Made by a program: the position numbers and the translations under genes. DNA of 64,000 nt. It comes from Nemertoderma westbladi (Eukaryota; Xenacoelomorpha; Nemertodermatida; Nemertodermatidae). Under the pieces are notes generated by a model. The model worked only from the letters and a program-made list of their open reading frames with translations. It had not been told where the DNA came from and did not search any database. Of the stretch, positions 8,145 through 17,991 are shown piece by piece (within the stretch, counting starts at the first letter, position 1; the number at the start of each line of letters is the position of its first letter). Location: the NCBI GenBank assembly GCA_032718475.1, contig JAUCBJ010005374.1, positions 1 to 64,000 of the forward strand, read 5' to 3'.

Positions 8145-11100
8145 ATGTCTGATACTAAGCAGAACCTGTCAGACAGTTTATTAGATGTAACTATCTGCGA
8201 CTCAGATAGAGGCGTAGAACCGTCTAGTCGTAAGTTCAGTTCACCTCCCACTGTGAGGAAGGTCATCCCTCCTGTAGTAATAACAGAACCTAGGCTGGTC
8301 CAACATCGTAGGTCTATCATAGGCACTCGAGCTCAGGTCAAGCGGGACCAAGAAGCAGCGGAACAGCAACAACCCGCGAGCGAAGAATTTATTTCTCAGC
8401 GGCCCGACAGCTCCAGTAGTGAAGATACTGTAGAACTGACACCCGAGCGCGGAGCAAAGATGACGGATGCGGTTTATACGGATCCCCTTCTCATCCTTCC
8501 TGCAGCCGTACTCACTAGGTTATTGATTGCGGTGGAAGAACACCAGATCGATTGGGCGAGAAGTCAGCGATCAACTAGAGATAGTTATGCGGGATACACG
8601 AGGGAAGAACTGAAGTCTATTGTCGAGTCGCAATGGAACTTCCCCGGACCCGGACTCCCGTTTGATTTATCAGAAGCTGCCTGGGAAGACATACACCGGA
8701 TGGGAGTAGCCAAGGAAACCATCGATCCAGCTGTATGGAAGAGGTCCGCAGCCGGATACGCACAAGGATTCTTCAGCTCTATGGAGCGAGTAGAAAAACA
8801 ACTGTTTAAACAACCTCAAGGACCTCAAGAGCAGGGACAACTGCTTTATCAAGTTAGAGAAAGAATTCTGCGAATTAGGCTAATCTTATCAGCCTTTGAG
8901 GAGGCTTCTAAAAGAAGACAAGACACGTCGTTGCAAGTTGCCGTAAAGACTTGGTTTCAACGGGTGAGTCGCCAGGTTCAAGGAGCAGCTCAGTGGAAAG
9001 CTCAGCTGGAGGAGCGCTCAACCCATGGAGAATCAACGGACGCTACTTTTTCCCAAGTGGAAAGTGAAGCGACGGCAGAGAAACCGCATAAGAAGGATGC
9101 CATTGACATCTATCTGTCAGACTATCAGCGTTTTTTGGGAGATGAAGAGTTGAGGAGAAGGCTAGATGGACTTAGCCCTAATAGTGAAGGAGCCCAGCGT
9201 GTGTTGGATGCAATAGATGTAGATAGGTTAGCGGCGAACCAAGCTAAATTCGATGAACAACTCCGCGTCGCTAGAGAACAAGAAGAACAAGTAAGGAAAA
9301 AACGTATAGAAGACAGAAAGATAGCAGCAGTGGCAGAGGCAGAAAGAAAAGCGACCTTGGCAGAAGCAGCGGCAGAGGCAAAAGCGGCAGCAGCAGAAGC
9401 CGAGGCAAAGGCAAAAGCGGCAGCAGCAGAAGCCGAGGCAAAGGCAAAAGCGGCAGCAGCAGAAGCCGAGGCAAAGGCAAAAGCGGCAGCAGCAGAAGCC
9501 GAGGCAAAGGCAAAAGCGGCAGCGGCAGAGGCAAAAGCGGCAGCGGCAGAGGCAAAAGCGGCAGCGGTGGCGGAAGCAGAACGGAGAGCGGCTGAAGAGA
9601 TCACCCAACTGGAGTTGGAAAATCTTCAAGAGAAGCAAGACGACTTCAGTAAACAGTTAACAGCTAGTAATATGCAGATGATGAATCGATCTACTCCCAA
9701 AAGACAGGGATATACATCATCTGAAGAAGGCGATACCACCGATACTGAAGGCAAAGGAAATAGATCTCGTCTAAACAGACGTAAAAGAACATTCCACCGT
9801 CAGAAATTGCCTGATTTGCCTCCAGCTGTTAGAAGGCAACTAAATAACACCAACTTAGGCAGTACAGAACCCACAGACCAAATAATTAAAATAGAAAGAC
9901 TCCCTACTATAGTAGATGAGCCTGAAATAATTAGGCCTGTTTTTGAAATCACCCCTTCGGTGATAGACACACCTGTGCTCCCTGAAGCTACCTCTAAATT
10001 CCCTCTGCATAGCACTAAGCTACCTGTGCCCAGTAGAACTGCCCAGGAGACAGTTCGGGTCCTGGACCCCGAGCGAAATATTCCTAATTTGTCGCCCGTT
10101 GTCCCTCGTCCGCCCGCTACAACGTTGGCGACTCCCGCTTCGGCGGTCGAATGGGTGGACGAGAGACGGCGGGGGATGGATCTCCTGCTCGGGCAGATGC
10201 AGGAGACGGTTCAGCAATTCAAGGGCACAGTAAGGGAAAGTAGGCTAGAGTTGCAAGAAGTGCAGCAAAGTATCGCGCTAGAACGCGATAAATTAGTAAA
10301 TACACAAAGAGGTATACCACCACCCTCAGTAACAATGTGTCAACCTGTTAGGTCTGAAGTATCTCATGCGCAAGGTGTGGAGCCTACACGCATATATACT
10401 GCTAGCGAAGTCGAAACTCCTATAGTGAACCCTATTAAGGGTAATTATAGACCTGTTGATAATGACATTCCCTATAGAGCTGATCATAATCCGAGACATT
10501 TATATACCGATAACTCGATATTAAATAACACGATGGCCCAAGAAAGTTTTACGCGTCAAATGGCTAGAACCGAAGCCCGGCAAGCGGTAAAGGTGGGAGA
10601 GATCGTCAAGTTCAATGGAGATGAGATGAAATGGTTACCTTTTAATGAATATTACAAAGATAACATACAGAACTCTGTACTATCTAATGGAGAAAAACTT
10701 AGATACCTCATCGAGTGCTTGGAAGGATCTCCCAAGTTAATGGCGTTAAAGTTTATTGGACATCCAGACGGATTAAGACAAGTTTGGGATACACTAAACA
10801 TCAGGTATGGTAATAGGAATAATATCGCTGGGTACTTGTATGCAAAGTTAGTAGCACCCCGAAAGTTTATTAGTAGCGGAATTATCGAGTTTTCCGATGA
10901 GATCCAGGAGATCTGCAGACAATTAGATTGGCTAGGTAAGTCTCATGAGTATCAGAACACTATGGTTATTAGAGCAGTGGCTTCTACTTTACCGAAAGGT
11001 GGAGTAGGTACACGCTGGGATAAGAAAGTGTTATATATGATGGAACAACAACGACGAGACCCTACCATGTCTGATCTCATGTCATTCCTAGATGGAGAAG

Positions 11101-14100
11101 TGAAATTACAGCTCCTGAAAATGTCCAGAGAGAAGACACCGGAAAACAAGGTAAGTGAAAAACCCGTCTCTAGGAGAAAGGTAACACCAGTGTGTTATAC
11201 AGACGACGGCGAAAGCCAGACTTCTCAAGGAGAAGATAGCGGGAAGGACACTGATAGATCTTATTACGTGAATAAAATGCCTAAAGATCAGGTAAGTAAA
11301 TTCAAGTCTCGAACAAATGACAGGAGAGAACAGGTAAGAAAAACTCCTCCTACGTCTCCCAAGATAATTCAGGTGAGAAAGCCCGAAGAAAAAGCAAGTG
11401 TACACAATGTGACTCAGAGTAAGGTGAGTAACATCAAACCGAAATGTGCGCTATGTGACGGGACCCATCGCTTAAATATGTGTGATGAATTTCTAAAGAA
11501 ATCATTAACTGAGAGACGTGAAGTCATGTGGGATAAGCGGTTATGTTATAATTGCCTCAGACAAGGACACCAACGGCGAACCTGTTACTCGGACATAAGG
11601 TGTGCAAAGTGTGGTGCCAAACATCATATCTTGTTGCACGCTGAATTCGAGCGAAATAGTCCGAATCAGGTAAGTGATTCCGAACTACATGTCCAATTCA
11701 GTGATATGAACGACACTGATCAATCTGAGATGGAAGGATTCTATACGGACGAGTTCTCCGACGAAAACGAATCCTGTTATATGATAAATACCGCAGTGTA
11801 TCGAGCACTCACATATGAAAAGGATACAGACAGCGATTTCACTCTAACTACTTCTGAACGACAACCATCTTGGAAAGAGCCATCTTCCAATGTAGGGATC
11901 CGAGAGTTTCCTGTGGTGCAAGTAAGGGTTCACGGACCTAAGAGGAGTTATGTAGTGAACGCCCTCCTTGACTCCGGTAGTACAGGAACATTCATCGACA
12001 AAGAGCTAGCCGAAGACATATTTGCTGGACAACCCAAGTTCCAAACTAAGCTCAACATGTCCGGCATTATGCAAGTTTGGAAATCTACAATAACAGCGGA
12101 TTATTATGTAGGAGCGTTGTCCACCCCCCAGGACGAACTAGGAGAACATAGCATAAGGTCAGTGAAAATGGTGGCTATAAAGAACTTCGCTACTACTCAA
12201 GCAGACCTTTATAATTGGGATGAGGATGAGAGCATCCGACATCTTAACATACCTCGATTCCAGACTGATTATCCTGGAGTGCAAATACTCATCGGCCAAA
12301 ACGCGCATGAGGCGCTGGAGACATTAGAGAAACGGCCTGCTCAACCGCAGCCACTACAGACCTATGCGGTAAGAACTAGAGTAGGTTGGTACTTTACTGG
12401 CCCTTCCCGTAGAACACTCAGAGAAAGACTACCGCAAGAGAGCGTCTTCCAGGTGAGTGAATGGGAAGATGATGCTAGTGAGGGAGACGATTTAACTGAG
12501 GGAACCCCATACTCTTCAGATAACGACGACGTTCACCAGCTTTTTGATGAGGAGAATACCATCGATCTCCTTAAGGAAAACGAGGCTTGGCAAAACCAAG
12601 TGAACTTATGTCAACTTCTTTATCCAACTGAACGAGAAGCTTATAACGACGAGTTAAATGACGTCATTGAGCGTTGTAATGCCAAGACTCGAGATGAACA
12701 TGCCGTACGATTCTTTACGCAAGAGGCGGTAGAGCCCAATTCCTACGATAAAGCCTTGTCGGTGGAAGAGGAAAGGGCCAAGCAGATCCAAGAGACAACT
12801 ACACATTTCCTCAAAGATCAAGGTAGGTATGAAGTCGGTCTACCTTTCCGCAAGAGAGAACCGAAGTTCATCAATAACAGACCCTTGGCGGAAAAAAGAA
12901 TCGCGCAACTCCATCGACGCCTTACGGCTAATTCTTCAGCTAAAGAAATGTATCAAACACAGCTGGAGAAATTTATTAGTAAGGGATACGCGGAGAGAGT
13001 ACCGGAAGAAACACCTGTGACTGAAAGAACGTATTACTTAACTCACCATTACGTTCCTAAACCCGGTAAACCACATGAAGTGAGAGTAGTGTTTGATGGC
13101 TCCGCTCTTTACATGGGTCAATCCCTTAACTCTGAATTGTTACCCGGACCCAACTTACTTCAATCTTTGTTGGGAATTCTTTTAAGATTGAGACAATATT
13201 CGATTGCTTTCGCCTCCGATATAGAAGGCATGTTCTTACAGGTCAAAGTGTTAGATAGGGATCGAGATAGTCTACGATTTCTGTGGTGGCCCGAAGGAGA
13301 CCTCAACCAGAAGCCGGTGGAGTACTGGATGATCATCCAGGCCTTTGGGATAATCTCAAGCCCTTCCAACTCCTGTTCGGTAGTGCGTACCACTGCAGAG
13401 GACAACCGAGAGGCATTCTCTAAGGAAGTGATCGACAACATCAAGCGGGACATATACATGGACGACAATCTGAAGTCCCTTCCATCAGTTGAGGAAGCCA
13501 TTGAGGTCGCTAAAGGAATGGTAGAGTGCTTAAAAAGAGGTGGGTTTCGATTAACGAAATTCACCAGCAACTCCCGTGAGTTTCTGGAGTCGATCCCTGC
13601 GGAAGATCGAGGGGCGAAAGATCTAGATTTGATCAAAGATGATCTGCCAGAAACCAAGACACTCGGCTTGAAATGGGACACAGAGCGAGATATCCTGTTT
13701 TTCCAGCTAAAACAGCGAGATAATCCAGTTCGAACCAAACGGATTTGCTTAAGTATACTGAGCACTTATTTCGATCCATTGGGATTTATTAGCCCAGTTA
13801 TATTGATTGCTCGTAGTTTGGTACAACAAATGTGGCCTGAAAACCACTCATGGGACGATCCACTTAAGGGGGAATTACTGAAGCAGTGGATGAAATGGGA
13901 AGATTCTCTACCGGCTATCGAGGAGTTTATAATTTCCCGTTCATATTTTGGTCATGTTCTCCCTACGTATTCCTATCAACTCCATGTGTTTGGAGACGCC
14001 AGCGATATGGGAATCGGTATAGTAGCCTACCTAAGAGTGGAAACTCCGGATGGAATCAAAGTCGCCTTGGTTACTTCTAAGGCATTAATCAACAACAAGT

Positions 14101-16340
14101 TGAAAGTTCCTCGAGCGGAGTTAAAAGCGGCTCTATACGCTACAGCCATCGGCCGGAATGTAACCGAACAGATTGACTATACATTAGAGAAAACTGTCTA
14201 TTGGACCGACGCTTTACTCGTGTTAGAGTATATAACCAATGAAGTCTGTCAGTTCAGCGTCTTCGTTACCAACAGGGTAGCCATCATACTTAGTCGCACG
14301 ACGATGGACCAATGGAGACATTGCCCCGGAACGATTAATCCAGCAGACATCGCGTCCCGAGGAGCGACTCCAAAGGAATTGGTAAATACTCCCGAATGGT
14401 TAGGAGGACCGGACTTTCTCTACAGAGAAGAAGAAGAATGGCCTCCTCATCTCACAACAGCAGAGATCAGACAGGCCAAGGGAGCGGAGAAAGTTAAACC
14501 CAAAACTCGAGCGAGTAAATCGAAGTTGTTTAAACCTGCGGTTGATCTATCTGTATTATTTACTTCCGGAGATGATGCTTTGGATCAGAAACCCACCGCC
14601 ACGACGAAAGAAGTCTTGGAAATCCGTGACAAGGATTGGAAATCTGGAATACCAGATATCGCGCAAGGACTCTCACCTCTCTTGCAGAGAGCGATACGTC
14701 ACTACAGTTCCTGGAATCGGCTCTGTAAAGCCGTCACCTATTTAAAACGATGTTTTCATCATCGTTACTCCGGGACAAAGACCCATAGTGATGATGCTCC
14801 ATCAACATCTGCACGAGTCCATGTTGTTAAAGATCTTCCCCAATACAAGGTATCCAACAGGTTTCTAAAGGAGAAGATCAGTTACCAGGAGCATGATGAA
14901 ACCAACAAACAGATGCTGAGACTCCTACAATGCTATGAGGATTCCGATAAGTATTTCCTGTTGTTAAGAAATCCGCAGGTGCGCTTAAGGGATCGCTTCT
15001 CTAGTACCATGATAGATGGGTTAATACGTGTTGGAGGTAGGCTGACCAACGCCCCATTATCCTTTGACACTAAGTTTCCCATACTCATTAGAAATCTTGA
15101 TATACAAATCAAGATGATTGTAGATGTTCATAGCAAACTGTACCATGCTGGAAGAGAACGAGTTCTGAGCGAAATTCGAACTCGCTACTATTTTTATAAA
15201 CCCCGTAGGGCTCTGAACCAAGTTCTTAGGAACTGCATACCCTGTAAGAAAGCATTCAGTAGGCCTTTAACACAGCGAGAGGCAGAATTACCTAGGGAAA
15301 GAGTAAGCTTCTATGAACCACCCTTTACTAATACCGGTGTGGATTTATTTGGCCCTATTGAAGTATATCGTGCCCGGACTATAGTCAAGAGATGGTGTGT
15401 CATCTTCGTTTGTATGACTTGTAGAGCTATCCATCTCGATATGGTAAACGATCTATCCACCAACAGCTTCGTGTTGAGTTTACGACGACAGATCGCTCGC
15501 TTCGGAACCAGTAACACGATGAGATCGGATAAGGGAACGAACTTCATTGGCGCCAACAACGAAATTCAAGCTTACGTAAAGGACTGGAACAAAAGACAGG
15601 TGGACGATCAGCTAAGGATAACAGCGTCTAGCTGGACCTTCAACGCCGCCGACGCCCCTTGGTGGGGAGGAAGTTGGGAGAGATTGATCAGGAGCGTGAA
15701 GACTGCGTTCCACTTTATTGTGCCTTGTCGCGCTTATCTCACCGACGAACTATTGCGGACGTTAATGGAGGAAATCGCCGCCTATCTCAACGAAAGACCG
15801 CTTATGCCAGTCTCTTCAAATCCTGATTCCCTGGAAGCGCTAACACCCGCGCACTTTCTACTGAAGAAACCCGTAGCCATGCTCCCGCAATCGGAGATCA
15901 CAGACGGAGACGAGTACTGCCGTCGAACCTGGCAACTTATGCAGTTGCTATCCCGTCGTTTCGCTGACCATTTCGAGAAACATTACCTGCCCACTCTACA
16001 ACTTCGAACTAAGTGGTTTGCGCAGCAAGAAAACGTCAGCGCTGGAGACATGGTGCTTATTGTGGACACCGATCTCCCACGTAAGCGATGGCAAACAGGA
16101 CGTATCATCGAGACTTATATCTCGAGCGATGGTTTGGTGCGATCAGTAGAGCTCGTCGTCATGCGGCGGAACTTTAAGAAACCAGGGATAGTCTTTGAGA
16201 CTCAACAGCTCAATCGCCCAGTGGGACGTTTATGTTTACTGGAAAGAGACAGAGAGCTCTCCGGAAACTATGGAAGGCAAGAAACTCTTCCCACGACCAC
16301 TTCCCTAATCCAACCGACATCTAGGGACTCCCCAACTTAA
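8145..16340 (+). CDS. gag-pol: Intact BEL/Pao gag-pol polyprotein (element B, copy 1)
   Basis: Single 2731-residue ORF encoding capsid and replication enzymes of a BEL/Pao LTR retrotransposon. Domains in order: an unusually long N-terminal extension of about 800 residues with a Lys/Glu/Ala coiled coil (395-485, encoded by four 33-bp repeats at 9386-9520); a DUF1759-like gag core from about 805 (VKFNGDEMKWLPF); zinc knuckles from C1101; aspartic protease LLDSGSTGTF (D1276); RT with FASDIEG (D1692) and YMDD (1771-1774); RNase H starting FGDASDMG (D1951); integrase HHCC head and DDE core D2400, D2462, E2512; a DUF5641 tail. No stop or frameshift, all catalytic residues present. Start chosen at ATG 8145, the first Met of the frame. 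A homologous but broken pol end lies on the minus strand at 63198-64000. The gag N-extension is far longer than in usual BEL elements. Confidence 0.96.
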   Translation: MSDTKQNLSDSLLDVTICDSDRGVEPSSRKFSSPPTVRKVIPPVVITEPRLVQHRRSIIGTRAQVKRDQEAAEQQQPASEEFISQRPDSSSSEDTVELTPERGAKMTDAVYTDPLLILPAAVLTRLLIAVEEHQIDWARSQRSTRDSYAGYTREELKSIVESQWNFPGPGLPFDLSEAAWEDIHRMGVAKETIDPAVWKRSAAGYAQGFFSSMERVEKQLFKQPQGPQEQGQLLYQVRERILRIRLILSAFEEASKRRQDTSLQVAVKTWFQRVSRQVQGAAQWKAQLEERSTHGESTDATFSQVESEATAEKPHKKDAIDIYLSDYQRFLGDEELRRRLDGLSPNSEGAQRVLDAIDVDRLAANQAKFDEQLRVAREQEEQVRKKRIEDRKIAAVAEAERKATLAEAAAEAKAAAAEAEAKAKAAAAEAEAKAKAAAAEAEAKAKAAAAEAEAKAKAAAAEAKAAAAEAKAAAVAEAERRAAEEITQLELENLQEKQDDFSKQLTASNMQMMNRSTPKRQGYTSSEEGDTTDTEGKGNRSRLNRRKRTFHRQKLPDLPPAVRRQLNNTNLGSTEPTDQIIKIERLPTIVDEPEIIRPVFEITPSVIDTPVLPEATSKFPLHSTKLPVPSRTAQETVRVLDPERNIPNLSPVVPRPPATTLATPASAVEWVDERRRGMDLLLGQMQETVQQFKGTVRESRLELQEVQQSIALERDKLVNTQRGIPPPSVTMCQPVRSEVSHAQGVEPTRIYTASEVETPIVNPIKGNYRPVDNDIPYRADHNPRHLYTDNSILNNTMAQESFTRQMARTEARQAVKVGEIVKFNGDEMKWLPFNEYYKDNIQNSVLSNGEKLRYLIECLEGSPKLMALKFIGHPDGLRQVWDTLNIRYGNRNNIAGYLYAKLVAPRKFISSGIIEFSDEIQEICRQLDWLGKSHEYQNTMVIRAVASTLPKGGVGTRWDKKVLYMMEQQRRDPTMSDLMSFLDGEVKLQLLKMSREKTPENKVSEKPVSRRKVTPVCYTDDGESQTSQGEDSGKDTDRSYYVNKMPKDQVSKFKSRTNDRREQVRKTPPTSPKIIQVRKPEEKASVHNVTQSKVSNIKPKCALCDGTHRLNMCDEFLKKSLTERREVMWDKRLCYNCLRQGHQRRTCYSDIRCAKCGAKHHILLHAEFERNSPNQVSDSELHVQFSDMNDTDQSEMEGFYTDEFSDENESCYMINTAVYRALTYEKDTDSDFTLTTSERQPSWKEPSSNVGIREFPVVQVRVHGPKRSYVVNALLDSGSTGTFIDKELAEDIFAGQPKFQTKLNMSGIMQVWKSTITADYYVGALSTPQDELGEHSIRSVKMVAIKNFATTQADLYNWDEDESIRHLNIPRFQTDYPGVQILIGQNAHEALETLEKRPAQPQPLQTYAVRTRVGWYFTGPSRRTLRERLPQESVFQVSEWEDDASEGDDLTEGTPYSSDNDDVHQLFDEENTIDLLKENEAWQNQVNLCQLLYPTEREAYNDELNDVIERCNAKTRDEHAVRFFTQEAVEPNSYDKALSVEEERAKQIQETTTHFLKDQGRYEVGLPFRKREPKFINNRPLAEKRIAQLHRRLTANSSAKEMYQTQLEKFISKGYAERVPEETPVTERTYYLTHHYVPKPGKPHEVRVVFDGSALYMGQSLNSELLPGPNLLQSLLGILLRLRQYSIAFASDIEGMFLQVKVLDRDRDSLRFLWWPEGDLNQKPVEYWMIIQAFGIISSPSNSCSVVRTTAEDNREAFSKEVIDNIKRDIYMDDNLKSLPSVEEAIEVAKGMVECLKRGGFRLTKFTSNSREFLESIPAEDRGAKDLDLIKDDLPETKTLGLKWDTERDILFFQLKQRDNPVRTKRICLSILSTYFDPLGFISPVILIARSLVQQMWPENHSWDDPLKGELLKQWMKWEDSLPAIEEFIISRSYFGHVLPTYSYQLHVFGDASDMGIGIVAYLRVETPDGIKVALVTSKALINNKLKVPRAELKAALYATAIGRNVTEQIDYTLEKTVYWTDALLVLEYITNEVCQFSVFVTNRVAIILSRTTMDQWRHCPGTINPADIASRGATPKELVNTPEWLGGPDFLYREEEEWPPHLTTAEIRQAKGAEKVKPKTRASKSKLFKPAVDLSVLFTSGDDALDQKPTATTKEVLEIRDKDWKSGIPDIAQGLSPLLQRAIRHYSSWNRLCKAVTYLKRCFHHRYSGTKTHSDDAPSTSARVHVVKDLPQYKVSNRFLKEKISYQEHDETNKQMLRLLQCYEDSDKYFLLLRNPQVRLRDRFSSTMIDGLIRVGGRLTNAPLSFDTKFPILIRNLDIQIKMIVDVHSKLYHAGRERVLSEIRTRYYFYKPRRALNQVLRNCIPCKKAFSRPLTQREAELPRERVSFYEPPFTNTGVDLFGPIEVYRARTIVKRWCVIFVCMTCRAIHLDMVNDLSTNSFVLSLRRQIARFGTSNTMRSDKGTNFIGANNEIQAYVKDWNKRQVDDQLRITASSWTFNAADAPWWGGSWERLIRSVKTAFHFIVPCRAYLTDELLRTLMEEIAAYLNERPLMPVSSNPDSLEALTPAHFLLKKPVAMLPQSEITDGDEYCRRTWQLMQLLSRRFADHFEKHYLPTLQLRTKWFAQQENVSAGDMVLIVDTDLPRKRWQTGRIIETYISSDGLVRSVELVVMRRNFKKPGIVFETQQLNRPVGRLCLLERDRELSGNYGRQETLPTTTSLIQPTSRDSPT
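9386..9520 (+). repeat. Four 33-bp in-frame repeats in gag coding an Ala-rich coiled coil
   Basis: The unit reads GCGGCAGCAGCAGAAGCCG and continues to 33 bases, repeated about four times almost without change, then shorter AAAGCGGCAGCGGCAGAGGC variants up to about 9565. It codes for 11-residue blocks of the type AKAAAAEAEAK. Because the unit has no stops in several frames, long false ORFs appear on the opposite strand. Such arrays change length readily by slippage. Confidence 0.9.
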
Positions 16341-17480
16341 TATCGTTCGGAGTGGGCGTGTGACTCTATTATTTTATATTATTTTATCATTTTTATATTT
16401 ATGTATGTATTACTATGTAATTTTATTATAATCGTTTTATTTAATTTAGTAGAATATTATTTAGCGATTATTTTGTAGAATAGTGCAATATATTCGTGTT
16501 TATTATGTACATACTTACTTATATTATATTTAGTGCGACGGCGAAGAAATAATTATTTTTCTCTTTCCTTACTGTCCGTATTATATTATAAATACGTAAC
16601 TACAGTAAGATGAAATATCTGTACTTATTAAAGTACAATAAAGCCACTACTATATTTAGTATTATTGGTAGGCAGAGTATTAGGAATGCAAAGTTCAGAT
16701 CCTCGTGTCTCGGCTAAACCAAGCTCTGGGTAGACCTTGGAAACGACTTGCCTCTTCACACTGACATTGCTTCGTGCGATATTGCTCTCATACCGTATAT
16801 TAAATAATACATATAGTAGCGTGATGTCCCTTTAACAGTAGCGTATAACGCAAAATAAATCTGTTAAACCCTTTGACCATCTGTAATTCTAGTCGATTAA
16901 GATATCGCGGCACCCACCGATATACTTGAAAGACAAATTCTAGAATCAGTGGTTAACGTCCCCAGACAAGTTCTGGAATAAATCGGTGCCCATCTCAAAT
17001 ATTAATTAATTAATATTTGCAAAATCTAATAAATCAAAATCTGTAAAATTCAGATCCTTCAATAATTCTAGTCAATTAAGATATCGTAGTATTTACCGAT
17101 ATTCTTAAAAAGACAATTGTCATAGAATTAAGGATCTTGTGTCCCCAGACATGTTCTGGAATCCAAATATGTCCATTTAATTATCAAATAATAAAATTTC
17201 AGGGAATCAATTTAAATTCATGCCTTTTAATGAATTTAATAAATGGCCATTTTTACGCAATTTATAAAGTTCCCAAAATTCCATTAATTAATAGATCAAG
17301 GGAGCGGAGATTTATCTTAGCATGCGTATGAGTGTGTGAAAGTCTCCCAAACATAGTCAATAGCCGATAAAATTCATAAAGTCATGTATAAAACAGAATA
17401 TTGACTATTAAAGAATTACTATTAAATAACATCCCAGATCTGTATGCATTGGAATCACCCTAATTCTACCGCTAGCTTTG
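16341..17480 (+). other. Non-coding spacer of element B between pol and ORF3 module
   Basis: No coding region. It is homologous over its length to 61990-63197 (minus), next to the second pol copy, so it belongs to the element. It holds a direct repeat, about 16885-17010 and 17061-17180: each unit has ATTCTAGTC[GA]ATTAAGATATCG, then CCGATAT[AT]CTT, then GTCCCCAGACA[AT]GTTCTGGAAT. The same pair is present in the minus copy (about 62300-62395 and 62550-62645). Each unit carries an AGACAWGTTC palindrome-like decamer. A short tract matching an AATAAA signal (16638) lies in the first part. Confidence 0.7.
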
Positions 17481-17486
17481 CATAAT

Positions 17487-17600
17487 GTCACCATAGCAAC
17501 AACCACGCTAGAATTAGAATTGAGTTAAAAGAACAATAGAAAGCTTGTCCCATTGAATAGCATAGGGAATAAATAGTGCACTGATAGTATCCAAGGATAC
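17487..17600 (+). promoter_or_regulatory. Promoter-like module before ORF3: RFX X-box, TATA-like box, palindrome
   Basis: Seen: GTCACCATAGCAAC at 17487-17500, a full match to the RFX X-box pattern GTNRCC-AT-RGYAAC; ATAAATA at 17569-17575; and the palindrome GTATCCAAGGATAC at 17587-17600. The minus-strand copy of the element has the same three parts in the same order and similar spacing (61961-61974, 61886-61892, 61861-61874), with X-box GTCACCATGGCAAC. This suggests ORF3 has its own promoter with an untranslated leader of roughly 390 bases. Shared ancestry alone could explain the conservation. Confidence 0.45.
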
Positions 17601-17991
17601 ATAATAATACAGTGACATTTTGGAAGGCATTGACTAACGGACAAGTGACTCGAGTGTGTGTAATTTGTGACAAGTTGTGTGTGTGGTATTTGTGAGTTTA
17701 TAGGTGAATGTTACTGCTAAGGTGTGTTTACAGTAGCTAGTCGCAATCGTAAAAGTAACCTAACTCTCCAAGGAAACCTGAAGTACATCTAAGCCTTTGG
17801 GACGGACAGTTGAGTGACTTGTGCCGGTTGTCGTTGTCGTTGTGCGGCTACGTCGTTGGCGAAAGTACAGCGGCGACGACACATCGGCGCTGAGGATCTC
17901 GTACTGTCCGGGGTTGATTGGGGTAGGCAGCGACGCCCGCTCGCCTAAATATAAACTCATTATAATATGGATAAACTCATATATAGCAGAT

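Noticed and set aside
9125-9638. Long minus-strand ORFs opposite the gag repeat (Ala/Ser-rich, Leu/Pro-rich, Cys/Phe-rich)
   Set aside because: They are shadows of the 33-bp repeat in the gag coil; the composition is fully explained by the repeat unit read in other frames.
16340-17480. Spacer as the 3' LTR of element B
   Set aside because: The same sequence is not found upstream of gag, and the true LTR was fixed by the solo LTR with its target duplication.
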